Of a stretch of 64,000 nucleotides of DNA, positions 25,032-33,900 are shown piece by piece (within the stretch, counting starts at the first letter, position 1; each line of letters begins with the position of its first letter). A model generated the notes under the pieces. It ran no database searches. It worked only from the letters and a program-made list of their open reading frames with translations, and had not been told where the DNA came from. This stretch comes from Pseudomonas zanjanensis. Its GTDB lineage: Bacteria > Pseudomonadota > Gammaproteobacteria > Pseudomonadales > Pseudomonadaceae. The translations under genes were made by a program, and so were the position numbers. Where the stretch lies: the NCBI RefSeq assembly GCF_014268745.2, contig NZ_JABWRB020000002.1, forward strand, positions 806,001 to 870,000, written 5' to 3'.

Positions 25032-25189
25032 TCGCGAGCAAGCCCGCTCCCACAGAGGGTCAGTGTTGGACACAAAATAGGTGTTCACTGAAATTCAACT
25101 GTGGGAGCGGGCTTGCTCGCGAAGGCGGCGTTACATCAAAGATTGATATTGGCTGACCCACCGTCATCGCGAGCAAGCTCGGCTCCCAC
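25032..25189. repeat. Three REP units, family B
   Basis: Units at 25032-25055, 25100-25123 and 25166-25189 alternate in orientation, with cores GAGCAAGCCCGCTC or its complement. They lie in the 532-base gap between the DUF2790 gene and acsA; the last 110 bases of the gap should hold the acsA promoter. No gene is seen in the rest of the gap. Confidence 0.82.
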
Positions 25190-25301
25190 TAGTACCGACA
25201 TTTTGTAGGGACTTGTTACTACCATCGTCGAATGGTTCTATAGGCCCGCCCCGGGCTACAACGGGATCATACAAAAACAACTATTCACCGAGGTAAGAAA
25301 G

Positions 25302-27257
25302 ATGAGTGCGGCTTCTGTGTATCCCGTTCGTCCCGAGGTAGCGGCCAATACGCTGACTGACGAGGCGACCTACAAGGCCATGTACCAGCAGTCGGTCGTC
25401 AACCCCGATGGCTTCTGGCGCGAGCAGGCCAAGCGCCTCGATTGGATCAAGCCTTTCACCACGGTGAAGCAGACTTCTTTCGACGATCACCATGTCGACA
25501 TCAAGTGGTTTGCCGACGGCACCTTGAACGTTTCCTACAACTGCCTCGACCGTCACCTGGCCGAGCGCGGCGATCAAATTGCGATTATCTGGGAGGGCGA
25601 TGACCCGTCCGAGAGCCGCAACATCACCTATCGCGAGCTGCACGAAGAAGTCTGCAAGTTCGCCAACGCCCTGCGCGGCCAGGACGTGCACCGCGGCGAC
25701 GTGGTGACCATCTACATGCCGATGATCCCTGAAGCCGTGGTCGCGATGCTGGCCTGTACCCGGATCGGTGCGATTCACTCGGTGGTGTTCGGCGGGTTCT
25801 CCCCTGAAGCCCTGGCGGGTCGGATCATCGACTGCAAATCCAAAGTGGTGATCACCGCCGACGAAGGCATTCGCGCCGGCAAGAAGATCCCGCTCAAGGC
25901 CAACGTCGATGACGCGCTGACCAACCCGGAAACCAGCAGCATCCAGAAGGTCATCGTCTGCAAGCGCACGGCGGGCAACATCAAGTGGAACCAGCACCGC
26001 GACATCTGGTACGAAGACCTGATGAAGGTAGCCGGTACCGTTTGCGCGCCGAAAGAGATGGGTGCCGAGGAAGCGCTGTTCATCCTCTACACCTCCGGCT
26101 CCACCGGCAAACCGAAGGGCGTGCAGCACACCACGGCTGGCTACTTGCTGTACGCGGCGCTGACCCATGAGCGCGTGTTCGACTACAAGCCAGGCGAGGT
26201 CTACTGGTGCACTGCCGACGTGGGTTGGGTGACCGGCCACAGCTATATCGTCTACGGCCCGCTGGCCAATGGCGCGACCACGCTGCTGTTCGAAGGCGTG
26301 CCGAACTACCCGGACATCACCCGCGTGGCCAAGGTCGTCGACAAGCATAAGGTCAGCATCCTCTACACCGCGCCGACCGCGATTCGCGCGATGATGGCCT
26401 CGGGCACCGCCGCGGTCGAAGGCGCCGATGGCAGCAGCCTGCGCCTGTTGGGCTCGGTGGGCGAGCCGATCAACCCGGAAGCCTGGGACTGGTACTACAA
26501 GAATGTCGGCAAGGAGCGTTGCCCGATCGTCGACACCTGGTGGCAGACCGAAACCGGTGGCGTGCTGATCAGCCCGCTGCCAGGCGCCACGGCGTTGAAG
26601 CCAGGTTCGGCCACGCGTCCGTTCTTCGGCGTAGTGCCGGCACTGGTGGACAACCTCGGCAACCTGGTCGAGGGCGCCGCTGAAGGCAACCTGGTGATCC
26701 TCGATTCGTGGCCAGGCCAGGCGCGTACGCTGTACGGCGACCATGACCGTTTTGTCGACACCTACTTCAAGACCTTCAGTGGCATGTACTTCACCGGTGA
26801 CGGCGCCCGTCGCGACGAGGACGGCTACTACTGGATCACCGGCCGGGTGGATGACGTGCTCAACGTCTCCGGCCACCGCATGGGCACCGCCGAGATCGAA
26901 AGCGCCATGGTCGCCCACCCGAAAGTCGCCGAAGCGGCGGTGGTGGGTGTGCCGCACGACATCAAGGGCCAGGGCATTTATGTCTACGTCACCCTCAATG
27001 CCGGCGAAGAAACCAGCGAGGCCCTGCGCCTGGAACTGAAGAACTGGGTGCGCAAGGAGATCGGTCCGATTGCTTCGCCAGACGTGATCCAGTGGGCACC
27101 GGGGCTGCCGAAGACCCGCTCCGGCAAGATCATGCGCCGCATCCTGCGCAAGATCGCCACGGCGGAATACGACGGGTTGGGTGATATCTCCACCCTGGCC
27201 GACCCGGGTGTGGTGGCGCACCTGATCGAGACGCACAAGACCATGAACGTGGCCTGA
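25302..27257 (+). CDS. acsA: Acetyl-CoA synthetase
   Basis: Activates acetate to acetyl-CoA through acetyl-AMP in the cytoplasm. 651 residues, the usual length. The AMP-binding P-loop is YTSGSTGKPKG (263-273). The conserved C-terminal lysine is K609 in PKTRSGKIMRR, the residue controlled by reversible acetylation in Salmonella Acs. GEPINPEAWDWYY, DTWWQTETGG and YFTGDGARRDEDGYYWITGR are standard acyl-adenylate motifs. The start has GAGGTAAG upstream. Monocistronic, with its own terminator. Confidence 0.97.
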   Translation: MSAASVYPVRPEVAANTLTDEATYKAMYQQSVVNPDGFWREQAKRLDWIKPFTTVKQTSFDDHHVDIKWFADGTLNVSYNCLDRHLAERGDQIAIIWEGDDPSESRNITYRELHEEVCKFANALRGQDVHRGDVVTIYMPMIPEAVVAMLACTRIGAIHSVVFGGFSPEALAGRIIDCKSKVVITADEGIRAGKKIPLKANVDDALTNPETSSIQKVIVCKRTAGNIKWNQHRDIWYEDLMKVAGTVCAPKEMGAEEALFILYTSGSTGKPKGVQHTTAGYLLYAALTHERVFDYKPGEVYWCTADVGWVTGHSYIVYGPLANGATTLLFEGVPNYPDITRVAKVVDKHKVSILYTAPTAIRAMMASGTAAVEGADGSSLRLLGSVGEPINPEAWDWYYKNVGKERCPIVDTWWQTETGGVLISPLPGATALKPGSATRPFFGVVPALVDNLGNLVEGAAEGNLVILDSWPGQARTLYGDHDRFVDTYFKTFSGMYFTGDGARRDEDGYYWITGRVDDVLNVSGHRMGTAEIESAMVAHPKVAEAAVVGVPHDIKGQGIYVYVTLNAGEETSEALRLELKNWVRKEIGPIASPDVIQWAPGLPKTRSGKIMRRILRKIATAEYDGLGDISTLADPGVVAHLIETHKTMNVA

Positions 27258-27278
27258 CGGTAGCGTGTAGCACCTAAG

Positions 27279-27313
27279 AGCCCCGCCCGGTATTTGCCGG
27301 GCGGGGCTTTTTT
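27279..27313 (+). terminator. Rho-independent terminator of acsA
   Basis: A 12-base-pair stem AGCCCCGCCCGG / CCGGGCGGGGCT with a six-base loop, followed by six T, 20 bases after the stop codon. Confidence 0.95.
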
Positions 27314-27359
27314 ATGGGCGCTGGTGCGCGCTATGTGAGCCGGGAGTGGAAGTGCCTTT

Positions 27360-27491
27360 GTGGCGAGGGAGCTTGCTCCCGCTCGGCTGCGCAGCAGTCG
27401 TAAACCGGTCAATGCGGTATGCCTGAACAAACGCGGTGCCTGGCTTTTGGGGCTGCTGCGCAGCCCAGCGGGAGCAAGCTCCCTCGCCACG
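27360..27491. repeat. REP pair, family A
   Basis: Inverted units 27360-27400 and 27450-27491 with cores GCGAGGGAGCTTGCTCCCGC and its complement. They lie in the 718-base gap between acsA and aotJ. From 27492 to 27770 nothing was recognised. Confidence 0.85.
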
Positions 27492-27771
27492 GGTCTGGTG
27501 GGTGAATAAATATCGGCGTTTAAAGTAGGAGGTGTCTGAACGTTACCGACGTTTCGAAATGTGTAACCAAAGGCGCCATAACGGGGCGATGTGAAACGCG
27601 AAGCCCCGTCATAGGGCGGTTCCAGGCATACCTGAAAATAAGCCGACACGCTGTGCTTGCCGGATTAGAAGGGTTTGCGAATAATGGGCCCGCTATTTGC
27701 AGCATAGATCGGTTTCCCTTCTTTTGCTCTTGCATGAATTTGCGAGGCTGTCAATGTGCTCGAACAGCTTT

Positions 27772-27808
27772 CTCGGTGCTTCTGTAATTTGTTGTCGCAT
27801 TGAAGAAA
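27772..27808 (+). promoter_or_regulatory. ArgR binding site upstream of aotJ
   Basis: A perfect match to the P. aeruginosa ArgR half-site TGTCGC-N8-AA lies at 27793-27808. A weak half-site with AA in register (27786-27787) lies exactly 21 bases upstream, the spacing of tandem ArgR half-sites. A further TGTCGT is at 27824. The site is about 170 bases before the aotJ start, as expected for the operon promoter. Confidence 0.65.
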
Positions 27809-27975
27809 TATCGGCTTCGGGCCTGTCGTTAGAATGCCGATCACTCGCTCGTCGTGGCTCGCGTTGGATAAATCGTGAGCTTCCTAGGACGCAGCACCAA
27901 AGTTCGTTTCACCCATTCGCATATTGGGCTGTTGCTCACTCTGCCGTTTTTGCCCTTTACCGATGGAGTCCCAAG

Positions 27976-28749
27976 ATGAAGAAACTTGTGCTGCTTGGCG
28001 CCCTGGCACTGTCCGTGCTGTCCCTGCCGACCTTCGCTGATGAGAAGCCCCTGAAGATTGGTATCGAAGCGGCTTACCCTCCGTTCGCCTCGAAAGCCCC
28101 GGATGGCAGCATCGTCGGTTTCGACTACGACATCGGCAATGCGCTGTGCGAAGAGATGAAGGTCAAGTGCGTGTGGGTCGAGCAAGAGTTCGACGGCCTG
28201 ATCCCGGCGCTGAAGGTGCGCAAGATCGACGCGATCCTGTCGTCCATGTCGATCACTGAAGATCGCAAGAAGTCGGTTGATTTCACCAACAAGTACTACA
28301 ACACCCCGGCCCGCCTGGTGATGAAGGTCGGCACCCAGGTCAGCGACGGCCTGGCCGAGCTCAAGGGCAAGAACATCGGCGTGCAGCGCGGTTCGATCCA
28401 CGAGCGTTTCGCCCGTGAAGTCCTGGCCCCGCTGGGTGCCGAGATCAAGCCGTACGGTTCGCAGAACGAGATCTACCTGGACGTGTCCGCCGGCCGCCTC
28501 GACGGTACCGTGGCAGACGCTACGCTGTTGGAAGACGGTTTCCTCAAGACCGATGCCGGCAAGGGCTTCGCGTTCGTCGGCCCGGCCTTTACCGACGTCA
28601 AGTACTTCGGCGACGGCGTGGGTATCGCAGTTCGCAAGGGTGATGCGTTGAAAGACAAGATCAACGGCGCGATCGCGGCCATTCGCGAGAACGGCAAGTA
28701 CAAGCAAATCCAGGACAAATACTTCGCTTTCGATATCTACGGCAAGTAA
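27976..28749 (+). CDS. aotJ: Arginine/ornithine ABC transporter substrate-binding protein
   Basis: 257 residues; the start ATG at 27976 follows GGAG and opens a signal peptide (MKKLVLLGALALSVLSLPTFA). The mature protein is a cluster F/HisJ-type periplasmic binding protein: IGIEAAYPPFASKAPDGSIVGFDYDIG, DGLIPALKVRKIDAILSSMSIT, and a hinge followed by GVQRGSIHERF. First gene of the aotJQMP-argR operon. A hairpin after the gene probably lets it be expressed more highly than the membrane components. Confidence 0.93.
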   Translation: MKKLVLLGALALSVLSLPTFADEKPLKIGIEAAYPPFASKAPDGSIVGFDYDIGNALCEEMKVKCVWVEQEFDGLIPALKVRKIDAILSSMSITEDRKKSVDFTNKYYNTPARLVMKVGTQVSDGLAELKGKNIGVQRGSIHERFAREVLAPLGAEIKPYGSQNEIYLDVSAGRLDGTVADATLLEDGFLKTDAGKGFAFVGPAFTDVKYFGDGVGIAVRKGDALKDKINGAIAAIRENGKYKQIQDKYFAFDIYGK

Positions 28750-28770
28750 CGACGTCCCGCCACTCGTGCG

Positions 28771-28814
28771 AAATGGCGCAAGCAACAGGATCTCTGCGGT
28801 TTGCGCCATTTTTT
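28771..28814 (+). terminator. Internal terminator/attenuator between aotJ and aotQ
   Basis: An 11-base-pair stem AAATGGCGCAA (28771-28781) / TTGCGCCATTT (28801-28811) followed by T. Hairpins after binding-protein genes commonly reduce read-through to the permease genes or protect the upstream mRNA. Confidence 0.75.
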
Positions 28815-28839
28815 CATCCCACTTTCGAGGACCTGAATC

Positions 28840-29529
28840 ATGTTGAAAGGCTACGGGGCTGTCATCCTCGATGGCGCATGGTTGACGCTTCAGCTCGCCT
28901 TGTCGTCCATGGCCCTGGCCATCGTCCTGGGGTTGATTGGTGTCGCGTTGCGCCTTTCGCCGGTGCGCTGGCTGGCGTGGCTGGGCGACCTGTATTCCAC
29001 GGTCATCCGCGGCATTCCCGACCTGGTGCTGATCCTGCTGATTTTCTACGGCGGCCAGGACCTGCTCAACCGCGTCGCGCCGATGCTTGGCTATGACGAC
29101 TACATCGACCTGAACCCGCTGGCGGCCGGTATCGGCACCTTGGGCTTCATCTTCGGTGCGTACCTGTCGGAAACCTTTCGCGGTGCCTTCATGGCGATCC
29201 CCAAGGGGCAGGCCGAGGCGGGCATGGCGTACGGCATGAACGGCTTCCAGGTGTTCTTCCGGGTGCTGGTGCCGCAGATGATTCGCCTGGCGATTCCGGG
29301 TTTCACCAACAACTGGTTGGTGTTGACCAAGGCCACCGCGCTGATTTCCGTGGTGGGCCTGCAAGACATGATGTTCAAGGCCAAGCAGGCGGCGGATGCC
29401 ACTCGCGAGCCTTTCACCTTCTTCCTCGCAGTGGCGGCGATGTACCTGGTGATCACCAGTGTCTCGTTGCTGGCGTTGCGTCACCTTGAGAAGCGCTACT
29501 CGGTAGGCGTAAGGGCGGCTGATCTATGA
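28840..29529 (+). CDS. aotQ: Arginine/ornithine ABC transporter permease
   Basis: 229 residues, five hydrophobic segments, BPD_transp_1 fold of the HisQ type. The cytoplasmic EAA loop is visible as PKGQAEAGMAYGMNGFQVFF. It forms the inner-membrane channel with AotM. GAGG lies upstream of the ATG. Its end overlaps the next permease start by four bases (ATGA), so the two subunits are translationally coupled. Confidence 0.92.
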   Translation: MLKGYGAVILDGAWLTLQLALSSMALAIVLGLIGVALRLSPVRWLAWLGDLYSTVIRGIPDLVLILLIFYGGQDLLNRVAPMLGYDDYIDLNPLAAGIGTLGFIFGAYLSETFRGAFMAIPKGQAEAGMAYGMNGFQVFFRVLVPQMIRLAIPGFTNNWLVLTKATALISVVGLQDMMFKAKQAADATREPFTFFLAVAAMYLVITSVSLLALRHLEKRYSVGVRAADL

Positions 29530-30224
29530 TCTTCGACTACAACGTCATCTACGAAGCTTTGCCGCTGTATTTCAGTGGCTTGCTGACCACACTGAAGCTG
29601 TTGGCCCTGTCGCTGTTCTTCGGCCTGCTGGCGGCGCTGCCCCTGGGGTTGATGCGGGTGTCCAAGCAGCCGGTCGTCAACATGACGGCCTGGCTCTACA
29701 CCTACGTGATCCGCGGCACGCCGATGCTGGTGCAGCTGTTCCTGATCTACTACGGGTTGGCGCAGTTCGCGGTCGTGCGCGAGAGCTTTCTCTGGCCATG
29801 GCTGTCCAGCGCAACGTTCTGTGCGTGCCTGGCATTCGCCATCAACACCAGTGCCTACACCGCCGAAATCATCGCCGGCAGCCTGCGGGCCACGCCCAAC
29901 GGTGAGATCGAAGCGGCCAAGGCCATGGGTATGTCGCGCTACAAGCTGTATCGCCGGATCCTGCTGCCGTCGGCCCTGCGCCGGGCGCTGCCGCAATACA
30001 GCAACGAAGTGATCATGATGTTGCAGACCACCAGCCTGGCCTCCATCGTGACCCTGATCGACATCACCGGGGCCGCGCGCACGGTGAACGCGCAGTATTA
30101 CTTGCCGTTCGAGGCCTACATCACCGCCGGTGTGTTCTACCTGTGCCTGACCTTCATCCTGGTGCGCCTGTTCAAACTGGCCGAGCGCCGCTGGCTGGGT
30201 TACCTGGCCCCGCGCAAGCACTGA
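29526..30224 (+). CDS. aotM: Arginine/ornithine ABC transporter permease
   Basis: 232 residues of the HisM type, with five membrane segments and the EAA loop GEIEAAKAMGMSRYKLYRRI that contacts the ATPase. Partner of AotQ in the membrane heterodimer. It overlaps aotQ by four bases. The aotO gene found at this point in P. aeruginosa (PA0891) is absent; only 56 bases separate aotM from the ATPase gene. Confidence 0.92.
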   Translation: MIFDYNVIYEALPLYFSGLLTTLKLLALSLFFGLLAALPLGLMRVSKQPVVNMTAWLYTYVIRGTPMLVQLFLIYYGLAQFAVVRESFLWPWLSSATFCACLAFAINTSAYTAEIIAGSLRATPNGEIEAAKAMGMSRYKLYRRILLPSALRRALPQYSNEVIMMLQTTSLASIVTLIDITGAARTVNAQYYLPFEAYITAGVFYLCLTFILVRLFKLAERRWLGYLAPRKH

Positions 30225-30280
30225 TAACGCATCGATCCGATCGACTGCTCAACGACTGACGTTTTGTGAGAACCGACCGC

Positions 30281-31045
30281 ATGTACAAGCTTGAAGTCCA
30301 AGACCTGCATAAACGCTATGGCAGTCACGAAGTGCTCAAGGGCGTGTCCCTGAAAGCCGCCGCTGGCGATGTGATCAGCATCATCGGCTCCAGTGGCTCC
30401 GGCAAGAGTACTTTCCTGCGTTGCATCAACCTGCTTGAGCAACCCCACGCCGGCAAGATCCTGCTCAACAACGAAGAGTTGAAGCTGGTGGCGGGCAAGG
30501 ACGGCGCCATGAAGGCTTCGGACCCCAAGCAACTGCAGCGCATGCGTTCGCGGCTGTCGATGGTGTTCCAGCATTTCAACCTGTGGTCCCACATGACCGC
30601 GCTGGAAAACATCATGGAAGCGCCGGTGCATGTACTGGGCGTGGCCAAGGCCGAAGCACGGGAGAAGGCCGAGCACTATCTGAACAAGGTTGGCGTGGCT
30701 CATCGCAAGGATGCCTACCCGGGTCACATGTCCGGCGGCGAGCAGCAGCGCGTGGCGATTGCCCGTGCGCTGGCGATGGAGCCTGAGGTGATGCTGTTCG
30801 ACGAGCCGACCTCGGCGCTGGACCCGGAACTGGTGGGCGACGTGCTCAAGGTGATGCAGGCCTTGGCCCTGGAAGGCCGGACCATGGTGGTGGTGACCCA
30901 CGAAATGGGTTTTGCCCGTGAAGTGTCGAACCAACTGGTGTTCCTGCACAAAGGCATCGTCGAAGAAAGTGGCAACCCGCGCGAAGTGTTGGTGAATCCG
31001 CAATCCGAGCGCCTGCAACAATTTCTGTCGGGCAGCCTCAAGTAA
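30281..31045 (+). CDS. aotP: Arginine/ornithine ABC transporter ATP-binding protein
   Basis: 254 residues from the ATG at 30281; a GTG at 30266 is an alternative. Walker A is GSSGSGKS (36-43), the signature is MSGGEQQRVAIARAL, Walker B is VMLFDEPTSALD, and the switch histidine lies in VVVTHEMGF. It is of the HisP type and energises import through AotQM. The short KLVAGKDGAMKASDPKQLQ insertion after the first subdomain is typical of HisP/ArtP-like proteins. Confidence 0.94.
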   Translation: MYKLEVQDLHKRYGSHEVLKGVSLKAAAGDVISIIGSSGSGKSTFLRCINLLEQPHAGKILLNNEELKLVAGKDGAMKASDPKQLQRMRSRLSMVFQHFNLWSHMTALENIMEAPVHVLGVAKAEAREKAEHYLNKVGVAHRKDAYPGHMSGGEQQRVAIARALAMEPEVMLFDEPTSALDPELVGDVLKVMQALALEGRTMVVVTHEMGFAREVSNQLVFLHKGIVEESGNPREVLVNPQSERLQQFLSGSLK

Positions 31046-31158
31046 TCGCTCCCGTTACGCACCTGATTTGGGTCATGCTGCGCACCGCGCGCCAGATGGT
31101 CTAATTTGGTTGCAGCCGCTTTTGGCTTTAACACTGTTTTCGCTTCGGATCGCCCGCC

Positions 31159-32139
31159 ATGACTGCCCATCGAATAGGTTTCCTGATTTGGCCCAGCACT
31201 AAAGCCTTGACGCTGGCGCTGGCCGAGGACGCCTTGCGAGTCGCCCAGCGGGTGCATCCGGATGTGGTCTACGAGTTGTCGTTCTTGCAGGCCGAGCCAC
31301 CGGCCGACGGCGCCTGGCAATTGCCGGGCGAACCCTGGGCCGGCAAGCTCGAGGGTTTCCAGAAACTGTTCCTGCTGGCTGATGAGCCGCCGACCACGCT
31401 GGCCTCGCCCCTGAGCAGCGCCCTCAAGCAACTGGTGCGTGCCGGTTGTGTGATCGGCGGTTTGTCGGCGGGTGTCTATCCCCTGGCGCAATTGGGGTTG
31501 CTCGACGGTTACCGTGCCGCCGTGCATTGGCGCTGGCAGGACGATTTCTCCGAGCGCTTCCCCAAGGTCATCGCCACCAGCCATCTGTTCGATTGGGATC
31601 GCGACCGCCTGAGCGCTTGTGGCGGGATGTCGGTGCTGGACCTGTTGCTGGCAGTGCTGGCTCGGGATCACGGCGCGGAACTGGCCGGCGCGGTGTCGGA
31701 AGAACTGGTGGTCGAGCGCATTCGCGAGGGGGGCGAGCGCCAGCGCATCCCGTTGCAGAACCGCCTCGGCTCCAGCCATCCAAAGCTCACCCAGGCGGTG
31801 CTGCTGATGGAGGCCAACATCGAGGAGCCGCTGACCACCGACGAAATCGCCCAGCATGTGTGCGTATCCCGTCGGCAACTGGAGCGGATCTTCAAGCAAT
31901 ACCTCAACCGCGTGCCCAGCCAGTATTACCTGGAGCTGCGTCTGAACAAGGCCCGGCAGATGCTGATGCAGACCAGCAAGTCCATCATCCAGATCGGCTT
32001 GTCCTGCGGTTTCTCCTCGGGGCCCCACTTCTCCAGCGCCTACCGCAACTTCTTCGGCGCCACGCCGCGGGAAGACCGCAACCAGCGACGCAGCAGCAGT
32101 CCGTTCGAGTTGTCCTCGGTGCCGTCCGAACGCGGCTGA
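31159..32139 (+). CDS. argR: Arginine-responsive AraC-type regulator ArgR
   Basis: 326 residues. An N-terminal DJ-1/PfpI-like (amidotransferase-fold) sensory domain ends in ACGGMSVLDLLLAVLARDHG; the C-terminal AraC HTH pair follows (TTDEIAQHVCVSRRQLERIFKQY and KSIIQIGLSCGFSSGPHFSSAYRNFFG). In P. aeruginosa this protein activates aot, aru and gdhB and represses arginine synthesis in response to arginine. Position after aotP and before aruC, and half-sites ahead of both operons, agree with that role. It is unrelated to the E. coli hexameric ArgR. Confidence 0.93.
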   Translation: MTAHRIGFLIWPSTKALTLALAEDALRVAQRVHPDVVYELSFLQAEPPADGAWQLPGEPWAGKLEGFQKLFLLADEPPTTLASPLSSALKQLVRAGCVIGGLSAGVYPLAQLGLLDGYRAAVHWRWQDDFSERFPKVIATSHLFDWDRDRLSACGGMSVLDLLLAVLARDHGAELAGAVSEELVVERIREGGERQRIPLQNRLGSSHPKLTQAVLLMEANIEEPLTTDEIAQHVCVSRRQLERIFKQYLNRVPSQYYLELRLNKARQMLMQTSKSIIQIGLSCGFSSGPHFSSAYRNFFGATPREDRNQRRSSSPFELSSVPSERG

Positions 32140-32178
32140 GCGGCAAGACTGCGGATAGGGCGGTCAATACATAAAATT

Positions 32179-32268
32179 GTGGGAGCGAGCCTGCTCGCGA
32201 TGGCGCAGTGTCAGCCAATGCTGAAGGTGGCTGACACTCCGCCATCGCGAGCAGGCTCGCTCCCACAG
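32179..32268. repeat. REP pair, family B
   Basis: Inverted units 32179-32201 and 32243-32268 with complementary spacer ends (GTGTCAGCCA...TGGCTGACAC), so the whole segment can fold as one long hairpin. Located between argR and the aruC promoter. Confidence 0.87.
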
Positions 32269-32353
32269 GTGTTTTGTGTCTGGCAGCGCAAATGTGAATG
32301 CAGGCCCCTCAAATACACCGGCAACGTTTAAACTGCGCCTTTGCGACGCTATT

Positions 32354-32420
32354 TGTCGCATTGCCGTAAACCCGCGCAAAACGTGGGTTGGCGCTATAAG
32401 AAGTTGTCGCTTGGCGGCAA
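32354..32420 (+). promoter_or_regulatory. ArgR binding sites upstream of aruC
   Basis: Two perfect TGTCGC-N8-AA half-sites, 32354-32369 and 32405-32420. The second is preceded exactly 21 bases upstream by a degenerate half-site TGGGTT-N8-AA (32384-32399), the tandem arrangement of a P. aeruginosa ArgR operator. The region ends 79 bases before the aruC ATG. Confidence 0.72.
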
Positions 32421-32498
32421 GGCCGGGCTGAAAACTGTCCTTACAATCCTTACCAAGCTCGCCAGTTCCAGGCGGGTGTTCCTCATCAGGAGACTCCG

Positions 32499-33719
32499 AT
32501 GTCCGTTGAGCAAGCCGCGGTACAACGCGCCGATTTCGACCAGGTTATGGTTCCCAACTATGCACCTGCTGCCTTCATTCCTGTGCGTGGTGCCGGTTCC
32601 CGCGTATGGGACCAATCCGGTCGCGAGCTGATCGACTTTGCTGGCGGTATCGCAGTCAACGTACTGGGCCATGCCCACCCGGCGCTGGTCGGTGCACTGA
32701 CCGAGCAGGCCAACAAGCTGTGGCACGTCTCCAACGTCTTCACCAACGAACCGGCCCTGCGCCTGGCTCACAAACTGGTCAACGCGACCTTCGCCGAGCG
32801 CGCGTTCTTCTGCAACTCCGGCGCCGAAGCCAACGAGGCCGCCTTCAAGCTGGCCCGTCGCGTTGCGTTCGATCGTTTCGGCAGCGAAAAATACGAAATC
32901 ATCGCCGCGCTCAATAGCTTCCATGGTCGTACCTTGTTTACCGTCAACGTCGGCGGGCAATCGAAGTACTCCGACGGTTTCGGGCCTAAAATTACCGGCA
33001 TTACCCACGTTCCTTATAACGACCTGGCTGCTTTGAAAGCCGCCATTTCCGACAAGACCTGCGCCGTTGTGCTGGAACCGATCCAGGGCGAGGGCGGTGT
33101 GCTGCCGGCCGAGCAGGCCTACCTGCAAGGCGCCCGCGACCTGTGCGATGCCCACGATGCGCTGCTGGTCTTTGACGAAGTGCAAACCGGCATGGGCCGC
33201 AGCGGCCATCTGTTCGCCTACATGCATTACGGCGTGGTCCCGGACATCCTCACCAGCGCCAAGAGCCTGGGCGGTGGTTTCCCGATCGCGGCGATGCTCA
33301 CCACCGAAGCGCTGGCCAAGCACCTGGTCGTCGGCACCCACGGCACCACCTACGGCGGCAACCCGCTGGCGTGTGCGGTGGCCGAGGCGGTGATCGACGT
33401 GATCAATACCCCTGAAGTGCTCGGTGGCGTCAAGACCAAGCACAACAAATTCAAGGCGCGCCTGGAGCAGATCGGCGAGAAATACGGTCTGTTCACCCAG
33501 GTGCGTGGCCTGGGCCTGCTGATCGGTTGCGTGCTGAACGACGCCTGGAAAGGCAAGGCCAAGGACATCTTCAACGCCGCCGAACAGGAAGGCCTGATGA
33601 TCCTGCAAGCCGGCCCGGACGTGATTCGCTTCGCGCCGAGCCTGGTGGTGGAAGACGCCGACATCGACGCCGGCCTGGATCGCTTCGAGCGGGCTGCGGC
33701 GAAGTTAACCCAAGCCTGA
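32499..33719 (+). CDS. aruC: Succinylornithine/acetylornithine aminotransferase
   Basis: Third step of the arginine succinyltransferase (AST) pathway: succinylornithine plus 2-oxoglutarate to succinylglutamate semialdehyde; the same enzyme can serve arginine synthesis as ArgD. 406 residues. Class III aminotransferase motifs: FCNSGAEANEAAFKLAR (PLP phosphate), LVFDEVQTGMGRSG, and the Schiff-base lysine K255 in TSAKSLGGGFP. First gene of aruCFGDB-x-E; GGAG lies upstream of the ATG. Confidence 0.95.
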   Translation: MSVEQAAVQRADFDQVMVPNYAPAAFIPVRGAGSRVWDQSGRELIDFAGGIAVNVLGHAHPALVGALTEQANKLWHVSNVFTNEPALRLAHKLVNATFAERAFFCNSGAEANEAAFKLARRVAFDRFGSEKYEIIAALNSFHGRTLFTVNVGGQSKYSDGFGPKITGITHVPYNDLAALKAAISDKTCAVVLEPIQGEGGVLPAEQAYLQGARDLCDAHDALLVFDEVQTGMGRSGHLFAYMHYGVVPDILTSAKSLGGGFPIAAMLTTEALAKHLVVGTHGTTYGGNPLACAVAEAVIDVINTPEVLGGVKTKHNKFKARLEQIGEKYGLFTQVRGLGLLIGCVLNDAWKGKAKDIFNAAEQEGLMILQAGPDVIRFAPSLVVEDADIDAGLDRFERAAAKLTQA

Positions 33720-33743
33720 TCCATCAGGCTGAACCGGCTCTGG

Positions 33744-33834
33744 TGTGGGAGCGGGCTTGCTCGCGAAGAGGCCATCACATTCAACGCAAATGTTGACTGA
33801 CAAACCGCCTTCGCGAGCAAGCCCGCTCCCACAC
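33744..33834. repeat. REP pair, family B, inside the aru operon
   Basis: Inverted units 33744-33767 and 33810-33834 between aruC and aruF. Position within an operon suggests an effect on mRNA stability or relative expression rather than a promoter role. Confidence 0.87.
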
Positions 33835-33900
33835 TGAGTATTTTTTTCTGTGTATCGACCCTTTGGTCGAACCGTTTATTTCAAGTTAAGGAGTGACACC

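Noticed and set aside
25281..27236. 651-codon minus-strand open frame opposite acsA
   Set aside because: It covers the acsA gene almost exactly and mirrors its codons; no ribosome site and no recognisable family.
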